A stretch of 64,000 bases of DNA, from positions 81,903,959 through 81,967,958 of the forward strand of contig OX439035.1 of assembly GCA_949317995.1 (NCBI GenBank), in the 5' to 3' direction. The translations under genes and the position numbers were made by a program. The stretch's first letter is position 1, and each line of letters opens with the position of its first letter. Source of the DNA: Acholoe squamosa (taxonomy: Eukaryota; Annelida; Polychaeta; Phyllodocida; Polynoidae). The notes beneath the pieces are model-generated. The model did no database searches. It saw only the letters and a program-made list of their open reading frames with translations, and was not told the origin of the DNA. Shown here piece by piece: positions 10,628 to 21,489 of the stretch.

Positions 10628-10949
10628 GGGAGTGGTCATTATTTATCAACGGGGGGGGGGGGTGGTGGGTTTGAGGGGGGGGCGTAAAATTTTCAGACCC
10701 CTCCCGAGGGGGGGGGCTAACAAAATTTTGACCCCTCTTGAGGGGGGGGGGCTAAAAAAATTCACCCTCTTTTTAGCAAAAAAGCCCGTGCGCTTCTATA
10801 GATCAAAGAGGGGCGCGAAAAACTCTCCGCGCCTCCGGCGCGGGGGGGGCGCAAAAAATTTTGACTGCCGTCGAGGGGGGGCGTAAAAAATTTTCGCGCG
10901 TCCGCGCGAAAACCCACCCCCCCCCTGTTGATAAATAATGACCACTCCC
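10628..10949. mobile_element. PIF/Harbinger-like MITE, TSD TTA
   Basis: 322 bp, gggagtggtcattatttatc ... aaataatgaccactccc, flanked by TTA at 10625-10627 and 10950-10952. It is nested in the 10488-12728 element and inverted relative to the 7455-7778 copy. Confidence 0.85.
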
Positions 10950-11230
10950 TTAGAGGGGGGGCCATTTATTTTTAGGGTATTTATCCAAAATGCCACAAAT
11001 TTCGTCACCATAAAATGTCTTTTAATGTATCAGAGACTCCTTTTGAAAGATTAAAGGTAATCAAATTGATCCAGTTCAGTGAAATCTAATTGGATGGAAC
11101 TATATTCAGAGATCTTTTTCAATTGATTAATACCAATGTGCATTTCTTGCCGATGACTACCAGTACATGCAGCTACAAGACCACCTGAATGTGTAAGGAC
11201 ATGTTATAAGGCACATCTCATGTGGGTATA

Positions 11231-11406
11231 CAGTCGACCCTTGCTTCATCAGATTTAAAAATGCAAGGAAAAATGTCTGGGGAAGCAAATTATCCGAGGA
11301 TATAAGTCCAAATATAATAGAAAACATAAGAGATAGTTGAAGATCATCTGTCTGAGGTAATGAGGAATCTGAGGAATTAAAGGGTCGAGGAAGCAAGGGC
11401 CGACTG
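11231..11406. mobile_element. Tc1/mariner-pogo-like MITE, TSD TA
   Basis: 176 bp, cagtcgacccttgcttc ... gaagcaagggccgactg, flanked by TA on both sides. CAGT termini with TA duplications fit pogo/Tigger-type elements. The interior repeats gaggaat-like steps. Confidence 0.7.
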
Positions 11407-11636
11407 TAAGCCCCGGGTCAAGGAAAAAACCCAATTGGCAAATGTTGGGATTTAAAAGTACATACAAAATATCCTGTGGGTGAGGCACAGATTAGGTGAA
11501 AGTTGGAAAATTAAGTACTGTTCTACAATATGATATCCTAGCACACCCTGACTTTAGGAGGATTCTTTGTGGGCCTGACTGAAGGAGCTATCCTCGTGTA
11601 TAATCTCCACCTTATGCATGAGTTTTTACAGTAGTA

Positions 11637-11928
11637 CCGTAATCTCCCGCGTATAAGGCGCGTCTTATACGGGGGGTTTTAGTTCTCATTGGATCCACAA
11701 GGGGGACACCAAGACCTTTCTTTTGATATCTTACATGCCCCCTCGGTCAAAATGGGACAAAATGGGGCCCAGGAGGGCCCAAGGTGGCCCAAGCTACCCA
11801 TAGGTTTTTAAATTTAGAAAATTCATTCAGTAGAACCAAAGTTATGAATTTTTCATTTTTTTGAGAATTTTCCAAAACTCTAGGTGCGCCTTATACGCGG
11901 GATGCGCCTTATACGCGGGAGATTACAG
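11637..11928. mobile_element. TA-flanked palindromic element, cgtataaggcgc family
   Basis: 292 bp, ccgtaatctcccgcgtataa ... ttatacgcgggagattacag, flanked by TA. The right end repeats gcgccttatacgcggga twice in tandem. The interior differs from other copies (ggggcccaggagggcccaa), so only the ends are shared. Confidence 0.85.
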
Positions 11929-12087
11929 TAGGTCTATTCTACACAAAAATACCTTGTCTATAAGGTGTATCTGAGTTGAGACCAATTCTATCACCTATCC
12001 CTTGGAGTCTATTAACCCATTAAGGGCAGAAGACACATGAGTTATCTGGCCATGGGGGCAGCCTTTAAATTTCCTAGGAGTAAGGGC

Positions 12088-12318
12088 CTACATTCTATTA
12101 AATGCACCTGCACTAATAAGCGCACCCCTCGCCTTTTGGGCTGTAAGCACACACCCCTTGTGTCAAATCATGCTAATGTAAAAGTAAAGTTTTTAGAGCA
12201 AAAACAATGGATTTTAGACTTTAGGGGTGTGCCTTTTGGAAATGATTTTTGTATTAAGGTTGCGACCATCTAATGATTAATTTTCAGCACCGGTGCGGTT
12301 ATTAGAATAGATATGGTA
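12088..12318. mobile_element. Diverged iterated-motif inverted-repeat element
   Basis: Left part ctattaaatgcacctg then aataagcgcaccc; right part ggtgcggttattagaatag. The motif (a)ataagcgcacc or its complement occurs about five times. The layout matches the cgtataagg elements with a different motif. Termini are not exact. Confidence 0.5.
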
Positions 12319-12764
12319 TTCACAGTCCCCACACAATTCCTATATAAGGAGGCCTACATGGTGTCGACTATAATCGATGCTAGACCCGCCACGGTGTTGA
12401 CTATAGTCAATGCTAATCATTAAAATGTTAAAGTACTACTCCCATGAATTATAGCTAAAAGAGAGGTATAATTATATGTATCACATAATGTATAGGCATG
12501 GTTTTGGCATTTATGTTAGATAAAAGAATATTCACGGAAGATCGTCATTGGGGGGGTGCTTTATTTTCAACCTATTCTTGAGGGGGGGGGGGCCATTTAT
12601 TTTCAACCTATTCTTGAGGAGGGGCCAAAAATTTTGGACGTATTCTTTAGGGGGGGCCTTTTATTTTTGACCTATTCTCTTTCGCCGAATGCTCACCCCC
12701 ACCCCCGCCATAAATAATGAATGCTCCCTTAGCCTCATCTCACACTTTCTTGGAACTCCCCAGC

Positions 12765-14540
12765 AAATCTGTGTCAACTTTTGATATGTTGCACCAGCCC
12801 TCACCCAATGCGCTTAGGACCCGACGCCTGGGTGATCACGGACCATGACAAGATATGAAGCATGCGTGAACATCCCAGCCAAATTTGTGAAGTTGAGTCA
12901 ACATGCGTGAACCTTCACCAACAATGACACATGATGACACATGTGTCATCACACAATATCACACACACTGACACACGGGTCATGACACAGTATCACATAT
13001 ATTGACATACAGACTAATTTGTGGGTGGGGGATAGGCAGGGGGGGGGGGGGTTGGAGGTGGTTGTGGATTTCTGATATTTCATAACTTTATTAACATCAA
13101 TTCAACTGTTCATCCTGGTTCCCATTGAAGATATCTCTCCTTTGCATGTCATGTGTTGCCCACTTTGCTTGAAAATGGATAGATATTCTGTCAGCTGTGT
13201 GAGTTGAATTTTCCTTGTATTATTCTTGGGAATGCCTGTTGAAATGAAAAAAAGGGTCATAAACAACAGACAGCAGTAATCTAATTTTGACCACCCACTC
13301 ACATCCAAGTTGATAAACAATGACCACTCCCATATAGCAGCCTGAATCCTCCAGAATTTCCCTGAGCCTTGCTCACATAGAAAGTTCTACATTAATTTGG
13401 GGTGTTGAGACAAATACCTGAATTCAGCAACAAGATAGATGTTCAGGGATTGTAGATAATATCAATGTGTTATTGTATAAATGCTTATCACTTATGATTT
13501 CATGTCAAATCAATCTAGAACTGTGTGACCACCTACCACAAGATCTGTTCTCCATGGCTGCCTCTGCCTGTTTTGAAAGCAGGGGGAGAACAAAGGAAAG
13601 GGAGGGAAATTTGAAATGGACCGATCAAAACACAGAATAGTACATAGTGTGTCATTGTGCGTGAAGTTGTGTCATGGTGGGTGAGAGTTGGCAAATCTTG
13701 ACACATGCTCACATCTCCTCACACAGTCTGTCATGCTAATGTTGGACAAAGTATCTGCCCCATATTATCACTCAATACAGAGTTTTTTAACCAGCGTATG
13801 AAGAATTCCTGTATATTTCCTCTAATCAGCTGTGACCTAGCTGATCACTAGACATTAAACCTTCATATTCTATCAAACCAGGACAAACAGATACCTAAAT
13901 ATCATGTAAAACATAGGCAATTCCAATTCAGTGTTATATCCCATAGCCAAAACAAATGAGCTATTATGTCTAATGTTTTCACTAAATCACATATACTTGG
14001 CCATCATTATGTTCCTGATTCATATGTATTTCATGCCATGTAAGAAAGGGACTTGGTCTGTGAAACATAAACTCTCATATTGACATTTACTCAATAGGCC
14101 CACTCTGCAAAGTACAAGCCATGAGAATCCATACAGTTTCCATAGTCTATTATTGTTGAAGGCTTGGTGAAGAAATGTCATGCTAGGTCAGAGTTGACAC
14201 ATGTTGACATGTGCTAACCCTGTTCCCCTCACATCTTTATTGAAGTAAGTGAATACATGTGAAGCTGCCTGAGAGTTGACAAGTATTGACACATGCTCAC
14301 CCAGTTCCCCTCACCTCTTTATGGAACTGAGTGAAGACATGTGAAGCGGTGTGAGAGTTGACAAGTATTGGCACATGTTGACACATGCTCTCTCAGGTCT
14401 TACTGAAGTACGTGAAGGTTTGTCAAGCTGAGTGAGAGTTGACATTGTATCACACAAAATGACATTATTCGTTATCATTCAATGTACTGACACATTCCTC
14501 ACCCAGCATGACTTATGTTCACTTAGATTTGCTGGGCCCC
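12765..14540. repeat. ~1.8 kb region of reiterated tgacacatg / gagagttgac phrases
   Basis: cccagcaaatct near 12770 is inverted near 14527 (agatttgctggg). Between them the phrases tgacacatgctcaccc and gtgagagttgacaagtattg recur at 12890-13010, 13660-13730 and 14180-14470. It could be a large non-autonomous DNA element with subterminal repeats. No coding exon was recognised. An internal relic of the gggagtggtc family ends near 13330. Confidence 0.45.
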
Positions 14541-15226
14541 TTTGGCTTACCAGTACTCATGGAGATACCCAGCAATATTTCTTGGGGATGTCCAGAGTCC
14601 CCCCCCCCCCCCACCTATTAGTGATTATCTCATCACAACATTGCCTTATATCTTTTCAAGTATTTCTTTTCATTTTGTAATTAGCACTTTTGGGCTTACT
14701 TTGCCATATAGCAATATGAACAATGGGAGAGGGTCATGGGGTTGGCAGGGAGGTCCAGCAGGCTTACTACAAAGTACACATTCTGTCTCCATGCACCTCT
14801 CTACACTACAGGGGCCATTTCAGATGATACCGGTAGTTGCATGTGTAACAAATAGAAAAATGGGGAAGGCTTGCACATTTAGGGCAGCTGCACAGCCTAG
14901 ATATGGATGTCCATTGGGATGTCCAGGCCTGTGATATGTGGAGTTCCCAGAGTTGGACCGAAAGGGGGGATCTGGACCCCCCTCCCTCTGTATCCACCCT
15001 TGGGTTTATTGAGCAGAATTCTCTCTGGTATAGAGGTTTATGGTCCACCACTGGGCAGTGTTGTAGTATTGTGCTGCCGACTAGCGGCAGGGGAACTAAC
15101 TATGGCCGGTTCTACTGGGCTCCTTATCTCACGATCATGACACACATGCTTGTTCCTCAATCAGAGTTCAACTAAAGTCTATCTACTACCTAATTGACAT
15201 GTGTTCATCTATCACTTCATATAAAA
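14541..15226. other. No gene seen; region where a Gypsy 5' LTR would be expected
   Basis: Short overlapping ORFs have no recognisable features. If the Gypsy remnant that starts with gag at 15227 kept its 5' LTR, it would be here, but I see no matching copy downstream of 24290 apart from the 14-base string catctatcacttca (15206 and ~24401). Confidence 0.35.
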
Positions 15227-16212
15227 ATGGCTACGAAATACCCTTCTATGAATTGGGATGCTGCTGACATAGAGAGACATTCAAACTGTTTAAGCAGAGG
15301 TTACTCTTGGTTTGTGAGGACAATGAGGTTACTGATGCTGCAAAAATAGCCAGGAAATAAAGATAAGTGTCAGGGAAGAAGGTTTGCGCCGGATTAGCGC
15401 ATCCGGTCTAAATGCCGCAGATTCTAAGAAACCAGAGAAATTGTGGGAGCTCTTCGAATAAACAGTTGAGGGTTGCCGTGAATTTCCGTATTGAGCGTTT
15501 GAGCCTCATGCAGTACAGACAGAAGACCACAGAGTCACTTGATGCTTTTGTTACCCTAGCATGTACACAAGCACTTCTATGCGAGTTTGAAGACAAAGAA
15601 CTAGAAGAGCGAGTCATTGAGTTAGTCATCGCGAGCACTCCGCTAGAAGAGTTCCGACTAGTTCTCCTAGACAAAGATAAGACATTAACACTCCAAGAGA
15701 ATCTTTTGTTTCCTTCTACATGAGAAAGACAACCCGTTCACCCCTTCTTACACATACCTTTTCATCAACCAAAAACCAAGAGTGATTCAACTCCACCGAA
15801 GGGAACCCGGACGGACAAAAATAGGTTCCTGGCAAATTCCTACTTATGCCTTTGCTAGTAGCAACAAAACAAAGTGGGCAACCTGTTTGCCGTGGTGCAC
15901 ATATGCGGGGCACTGACACATTCCTCTGTTAGATTATCAACTTGTGAAGCATGGGATAGCCACTTAGTGCCGCTAAAGTGCTGTAAAACACAAATCAATC
16001 AATCAATCAACCAAGAGAATCTTAACATTGGTCGATGGCACGAGGCAGCCGACAAAGGCTTGAAGCAACTCAAGACACTCCAGGAGAGCCTGACCAGCAC
16101 CACCACTGTGGACCACATTTTCAAACATAAACCCTCTGAGAATTGCGGTCTTGTGCATAAGGACCGCAAGTGTCCTGCATACGAAGACGAGTGTGTCGGA
16201 TGTGGCAGATGA
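15227..16212 (+). pseudogene. Gypsy gag remnant
   Basis: ATG at 15227 opens MATKYPSMNWDAADI, then frameshifts; 15412-15705 carries RIERLSLMQYRQKTTESLDA, typical of Gypsy gag (a matrix/capsid-like region). The frame resumes after the insertion at 16024 as NIGRWHEAADKGLKQLKTLQ and ends in a Cys/His segment followed by an in-frame stop at ~16210. It would have formed the virus-like particle of the element, and is now defunct. Confidence 0.75.
15693..16023 (+). mobile_element. 305-bp non-LTR retroinsertion with perfect 13-bp TSD
   Basis: Target duplication ccaagagaatctt at 15693-15705 and 16011-16023. The insert (15706-16010) ends in aaacacaaatcaatcaatca, a (CAAT)n tail, so it reads on the plus strand. 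Its last ~110 bp (ggtgcacatatgcg ... ccacttagtgccgctaaagt) recur at 27318-27437. It is a SINE or a 5'-truncated LINE end. No clear A/B boxes were seen. Confidence 0.9.
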
Positions 16213-16332
16213 GAGCACTGGGTTAATTATTGCAGATCGCAGTCCAAGAGCAAGAGCGATAAGGACAGGAAGTGGGATGATAAACCCAAGCCCCAAAAAC
16301 AGTCATCAAATACCAGTAAGCATAAGAAAAAA

Positions 16333-16665
16333 GTGCATGCAGTAACTGCACATGAAGATGACTCATCCGATACATCTGATGCAAGTGACACATGCGAATA
16401 TATGTCTGACAAATGCTTTGATACCATATCCCGCGATGAAGCATTTATGACTATCGAGGTAAAGTGTCCTGGCATAGACGACACCAAGGGCCTCAGGCTT
16501 AAATTGGACATCGGAGCTCAGGGCAATGCATTACCAATACGTACCTTCAGGCAGATGTACGATGATGTTGACCCTTCAACAGTACTATCACCAGTTGGGG
16601 AGACCTGGCTCACAGCATATACTGGAGATGCCATCAAGTGTATCGGCAAGCTATCTCTACAGTGA
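16333..16665 (+). pseudogene. Gypsy aspartic protease remnant
   Basis: Contains LKLDIGAQGNALPIR, the retropepsin active-site neighbourhood. The usual D-T/S-G triad reads D-I-G here, which probably kills activity. A serine/aspartate-rich linker precedes it. The frame stops at 16663-16665. Confidence 0.8.
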
Positions 16666-16686
16666 AAGTATGCCAAGTTAAAGTGG

Positions 16687-17433
16687 GTGAAAGCCACCTT
16701 CTATGTTGTTGATGTGCCTGGACCTGTTGTTTTAGGCCTACCTATTGGTGAGGCACTCAACTTGGTCACAATCAACTGTTATGTGGAGACTATAGTAGCT
16801 CAGCCAGGACAGAGTGTTGGCTCCCTTCGGGACCTCAAGAAGTCATATCCCGAACAGTTTGACCGTTTCAGGAAGTTCAAAGACCCAGCAAGGATCCTAC
16901 TTAACCCAGATGCCGAGCCATATATTGATCGCCCCAGGAAATGTAACATAAACCGTCTCCCAAAAATAAAGGCTGAACTTGGCAGTATGGAGACGATGGG
17001 AGTGATCAGGAAAGTAAAGGAGCATACGGACTGGTGTTCAAGCCTAGTGTATAGTACAAAGAAGGATAGAAGCTTAAGGGTATGCCTAGACCCGAAACAC
17101 TTAAACAATGCAGTTAAAAGGTGTTCTCATAAGACCCCTACATTAGAAGAGATCAATCCCTATTTCTCATGGGCCCAGTACTTTAGCAAACTGGATGCGA
17201 AGGTGGGATATTGGAGTGTCCCACTAGAAGAAAGCAGTCAGTTATTAACGACATTTTGGACACCCTTCGAGAGGTACTGTTTTCAACGTTTGCCATTCAG
17301 CTTGAACACTAGCCAAGACTTGTTCCAGCAGCGTATGGACGAGATTTTGGAGGACCTAGAAGGGTGCACAAAACCGGGAAGACCTCCAATGCTTCCTTGG
17401 CCATCTTACATATATGGGAGCATATATTGCTAA
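16687..17433 (+). pseudogene. Gypsy reverse transcriptase remnant, catalytic part deleted
   Basis: Begins with VDVPGPVVLGLPIGEAL, then the RT fingers and palm: MGVIRKVKEHTDWCSSLV, LRVCLDPKHLNN, YFSKLDAKVGYWSVPLEE and RYCFQRLPFSLNTSQDLFQQ. After EILEDLEGC the sequence jumps to unrelated residues; the segment with the catalytic D-D pair is absent, consistent with a deletion of a few hundred bases near 17365-17435. Confidence 0.85.
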
Positions 17434-17435
17434 CC

Positions 17436-17743
17436 TCAGTACACAGGCAGCTATACAAAGACATCCCATTTGAGTGGTCGGAGGACCATCAGCATGTATT
17501 CGCGAAGCTTAAGGGTGCTATTTCCGAACAAGCAGTAGTGACATCCTATGACTCAACCAAACCTATAACACTTGAGGTAGATGCTTCACAAAAAGGGCCT
17601 TGGTGCTACAGTGATCCAGGAGGGCAAGCCGATAGCCTTTGCCTCCAAGTCCCTCACCAAAACACAGTCTAACTATAGTAACATTGAACACGAAACACTA
17701 GCCCTAGTACATGGTGTTGAAAGGTTCCACACATACCTGTATG
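17436..17743 (+). pseudogene. Gypsy RNase H remnant, N-terminal part
   Basis: QLYKDIPFEWSEDHQHVFAK, then ITLEVDASQKG, a frameshift near 17590, GATVIQEGKPIAFASKSLT, and NIEHETLALVHGVERF. This is the connection/RNase H domain of a Ty3/Gypsy pol. The reading frame is cut after LYG by the LINE, and the next expected motif (SDHKPLEM) lies at 22866. Confidence 0.85.
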
Positions 17744-17847
17744 GTTTGGTTTGGTTGATTTTACCTCCACTAATAGTAATTAAAAGTTAGCAGAGAGACT
17801 ATGTTTTGATTCTTTCCTATTTTCCCCTATTTATCATAGGGTAATGC

Positions 17848-19152
17848 CTAACTGGCTAAGGCTTCTTTATATTTCATATTTTGCAGCTTGGTTTCCCGCA
17901 GGAAATCAAGAATCTCCTTCTTTCCAGTGCTGTGGAAAACACTGATCATTGTCGTTAGATTTTTCAGGAATTTCTTCCTGCTTCTCTTGGTTGCCTGACA
18001 ATGTAGCATGAGATATTCCACACTCAGTTGAGTGTTGCATGCCTGACATACAGGTGCCACTTCACCTTTCAGAAGGTGACTGTGTGTCAGTTTGGTGTGA
18101 CCAGTCCTTAGACGGGTCAGTTTCACCTGTTCCGATCTTGTCAGGTTTTCTTCTGTAAAACTTTTGCCGACTGTTGGTCGGATGGTTCGCAGCTTGCTGG
18201 CATTTGCAGCGTTCCATCTGCGCTGCCATTTTTCCTGAACATGGACTTTTGCCATGGGTAGGACATCTGTGTATGGCATTTGGGCGGCCCCTACAGGCCT
18301 CCTCAGAGCATTTTTTGCAGCAGTGTCTGCAGCCTCATTTCCTTCGATTCCTATGTGGCTTGGCCCCCAACACATAACCACATCTTTACTTTTTGTCTTC
18401 TGTGTACGCTTCCCGGATGGCTCGGATTACAGCATTTTTTTGATATAGGTCACATATGGCTTCTAGACATGGGTGGGAGTCTGAAAAGATGACAAATTTC
18501 TTCATCATCGAGACCTTGATCCATTTCAATGCCTGCAATAAAGCGTTTCCTTCTGCAGTGAAGATACTACTTTGTTTGTGGAGTGCCTTCTTCAGGTTAC
18601 CAAAAGGTGTGTGGACAGCGAATCCAACACGGCTGCCATCTTTGGAACCATCAGTGAAAATGGCTTTGTGGTCATTGTACCTCCCCCTGAGTGCCCTGTA
18701 TTCTTTCTCAAATACATGATCAGGGGTTTCGCTTTTCTTATTCTTGTCAAGGTCATGGTTCACCCTTGGTGTCTCTTGCTCCCATGGAGGGGTCTTAGGG
18801 GGTTCGTCTGTCAGAATCCTTTTCATCGGAATCCTAGCCTCTTGGATCAGTGCTTTAGCTTTCACAGCCATCGGTTTGATGGCATTTGGTTTTCCTTGTA
18901 AACATTGTTTTTGTTGTTGAAAATCAACTTGTGAGGTGGATTTGATGGATCAGCCCGCACACGTATTGTATACTGTAGTGTGAGCTTCTCCCGGCCCAAG
19001 TCCAACGGTGGAATACCTGCCTCCACATGGAGGCTAGATGCCGGTGTTGTCCTAAATGCACCAATACATAGTCGGAGTCCATGATTTTGGATGGGTTTCA
19101 AACCATCCAAATAGGACTTTGGGGCAGAGGCAGGTTCATTGCTTTTTGGCAT
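17848..19152 (-). pseudogene. LINE ORF2, connection, RNase H and C-terminal segment
   Basis: Three frames separated by small shifts near 18867 and 18385. RNase H residues are all visible: AIFTDGSKDGS, FTAEGNALLQAL, FVIFSDSHPC and GPSHIGIEGNEAADTAA. Upstream lies the linker LRLCIGAFRTTPASSLHVEA, common in I/Jockey-type elements. The C-terminus has CQACNTQLSVEYLMLHC, a zinc-binding tail typical of these ORF2 proteins. The stop is at 17848. Confidence 0.85.
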
Positions 19153-19366
19153 TTCCTTCTCAGGTATTCCACATGCGGCTTGAAGGACAGGATCCTGTCA
19201 AACACCAATCCGAGGAATTTTATTTCTTTCTCGACCGTGAGGCGTTGCTCATAAAGAGTCAGGTGTGGTTCTTCCTTACATCCCCGTCTCCGACAGAAAT
19301 GTACTGCACAGGTCTTGCTCTCTGAGAACTTGAACCCGTTTGTGTAGCTCCATTCCTCCAGTCTAG

Positions 19367-20602
19367 TCAGTGTCTGTCTTTGAAGCAGATGACAAAATCA
19401 TCTACGTAGAGGCAGCACTGTACATTGTCGTGTAGTTGTTTGGTGATACTGTTGATCTTAATGCAGAACAAGGTTACAGAAAGGATGCAGCCTTGGGGCA
19501 CACCCATTTCCTGATCCACTTTCTCTGACAAAACCGATCCTAGGCGAACATTGAAAGTCCTCTCCGACAGGAAGTTCTGAATGAACCCTGTTAACCTGCC
19601 CTTTAGTCCCATGTCATGGATATCTTGCAATATTCCATGCCTCCATGTGGTATCGTAGGCTTTCTCAAGGTCAAAGAAGACCCCAACAACATGTTCGTTG
19701 TTTGCGAACCCGTCTCGGACCCAGCTCTCCAAGCTCACCAGGTGGTCTTTACTGCTGCGTCCTCGGCGGAATCCTGATTGGTGAACTGTTAGCTTCCCCG
19801 TGGATTCAAGGAAGTAGACAAGCCTGTTATTCACCAACCTTTCCATGGTCTTTGCCAGACAATTAGTCATGGCTATAGGTCGATAGCTTGAGGCCAGAGT
19901 TGGGTTTTTCCCTGGTTTGGGAATTGCAAATACTATGGCCTCTGACCATGATGGTGGAAAGTTTTCTGTGACCCAGATGTCATTGTACACGTCTAGAAGA
20001 AGCTCCATGGTTTCCTCAGGTAAATGTTTGAGCATCTGGTAGTGGATGTCTTCTGGTCCAGGACAGGAATCTTTAGCCTGGCCCAGAGCATATTTCAACT
20101 CCTCCATGGTGAAAGGCTTGTTGTAGCTTTCCTTATTGTTTGAGGTGAAGTTGAATTTCTTCCTCTCAGTTCTGGTTTTATGCTCAAGGAATTTCTCTGA
20201 GCAATTGGTGCTCGAAGACACCTGACTGAAATGTTCTGCCAGGGTGTCTGAGATCTCTTTGCTAGACTCAACTTTCTGTGCTCCTTTTTGCAGATGGTGC
20301 ACAGTTGGAGGAAGATTTCCATTGAGCTTCCTTACTTCTTGGAACACCTTACGCAGGGGAGTGGATTTTGTTAGCGAACCCACATACCTACGGAAGGATT
20401 CCCGTTTCTCTTTCTTGAATGTTTGTCTGGCGTTAGCCCTTGCATTCAAGTATTTATGCAAGTTTTCTGTTGTGATGGTATTGTTCAATTTGCGATATGA
20501 CTTCCTTCGTTCTCTCCTTGCCTCATAGCATTGCTCATTGAACCAAGGGCATTTTTGTCTCTTTTTGGTGATAGAGGATTTACCATTGCACATGACACTC
20601 AC
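19367..20602 (-). pseudogene. LINE ORF2, reverse transcriptase part
   Basis: RT motifs in order: FAIPKPGKNPTLASSYRPIA, HQSGFRRGRSSKDHLV, VGVFFDLEKAYDTTW, QEMGVPQGCILS and CLYVDDFVICF (catalytic D-D in YVDD; many LINEs have FADD). After KDRH a one-base frameshift near 19370 moves the thumb region into another frame (FLGLVFDRILSFKPHVEYL around 19230-19160). Confidence 0.9.
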
Positions 20603-21489
20603 TTCCCTGAGGGTGTGTACAAAGTACTCAGCAGGATGGTCCTCCTTTTCCTTGATGAGTGGCCATGATCGAAAAGATTGCCTGCAATTCTCTTGGTAGT
20701 CCTCCCAGTCTGTTTGTTTGTTTGTTTAGTTTTACGTCCGGGGGCCATCGAGGAACTCAGACATTCAACCTCCCAGTCTGCTTTCGAGATATTCCATCTA
20801 GGTGGAGGGACAGTGTCAGAGTTCTTCTTCTGAGTCTGAATGATGATGGGAAAGTGATCACTTCCACAGAGGTCATGATGCACCCTCCAGTCAAAATCAG
20901 CAAAGACAGAAGCGTCACTCATGGTCAAATCAAGGGAGGAGAATGTACCTGATGCTGGATGATGGTATGTTGCTTCCTTCTTGTTGAAGAGGCACAGAGA
21001 CTTCCGGTCAATGATTCTCTCCACCATTCTCCCCTTGCCGTCTGTTCTGCTGTCTCCCCAGAATGCACTGTGGGCATTAAAATTGCCCATCAGGATGAAT
21101 GGGGGTGGCAACTGGTTGATGACTGCTGTCAAATCAGTTTGTGACACTCTCTCATCAGGTGGTAGATAGAGGGAGCAAAGTGTCACTGGTGTGTTGATTG
21201 TCACACGAGCTGCAACAGCTTGCTGGTTTGTAGCCAGTGGTATCTCTTCTTGTGGGTGTTCAGGGGCTAGAAAGAGTGGTACACCTCCCTTAGGGTTTTC
21301 ACCCCCTGGGATGTTGATGTACACTTTATAGCCTTTTAGTGTGATTTTTTCCAGTTTCAATGATTTGATTTCTTGCAGGGCGAGTGCCATTGGGTTGAAG
21401 TATTTGCATAACCATTGCAGGGACTCCAGACTGGCACTAAAGCCTCTGCAGTTCCATTGAATGATGTTATATTTAAGATCCATTTTCAT
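20599..21489 (-). pseudogene. LINE ORF2, endonuclease part
   Basis: AP-type endonuclease: NIIQWNCRGFSAS, LALQEIK, then MGNFNAHSAFWG, SSLDLTMSDAS and GSDHFPI. The normally acidic GDFNAH motif reads GNFNAH, replacing a metal/phosphate-handling aspartate, so nicking was probably impaired. The frame runs into a 68-bp net insertion at 20713-20780 and is lost; without it the frame would connect to the RT domain starting before 20602. Confidence 0.85.
20701..20780 (-). mobile_element. 56-bp micro-retroinsertion with 12-bp TSD inside LINE ORF2
   Basis: Duplication cctcccagtctg at 20701-20712 and 20769-20780; the insert is tttgtttgtttgtttagttt then acgtccgggggccatcgagg and a short tail. In the insert's own sense (minus) it ends gacgtaaaactaaacaaaca, an (AAAC)n tail, so it is the extreme 3' end of a LINE or SINE. 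It adds 68 bp and destroys the ORF2 frame. Confidence 0.9.

Larger units (their letters stand above)
10488..12728. mobile_element. 2.2 kb Harbinger-like element with nested insertions, TSD TTA
   Basis: Ends gggagcattcataatttatg and cataaataatgaatgctccc, flanked by TTA at 10485-10487 and 12729-12731. Terminal regions carry repeats of gggggccatttattttcag with a cctattctt link in one orientation. Later insertions inside it: 10628-10949, 11231-11406, 11637-11928 and ~12088-12318. No transposase was found. Confidence 0.7.
15227..17743 (+). mobile_element. Ty3/Gypsy retrotransposon relic, left half
   Basis: A degraded LTR retrotransposon: gag remnant with a zinc-knuckle-like CPAYEDECVGCGR...C segment (interrupted by a stop), aspartic protease, the N-terminal part of reverse transcriptase, and RNase H up to NIEHETLALVHGVERF and LYG. 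Several stops and frameshifts plus an internal RT deletion make it inactive. It is interrupted by a 305-bp retroinsertion and broken at 17743 by a LINE; the right half resumes at 22862. LTRs were not identified. Confidence 0.85.

Noticed and set aside
15058-15226. Possible Gypsy 5' LTR beginning tgttgtagtattgtgctgcc
   Set aside because: No second copy near 24290-24700, so an LTR cannot be supported.
16800-17108. 102-residue minus-strand ORF over the Gypsy RT
   Set aside because: Antisense shadow of the recognisable RT frame.
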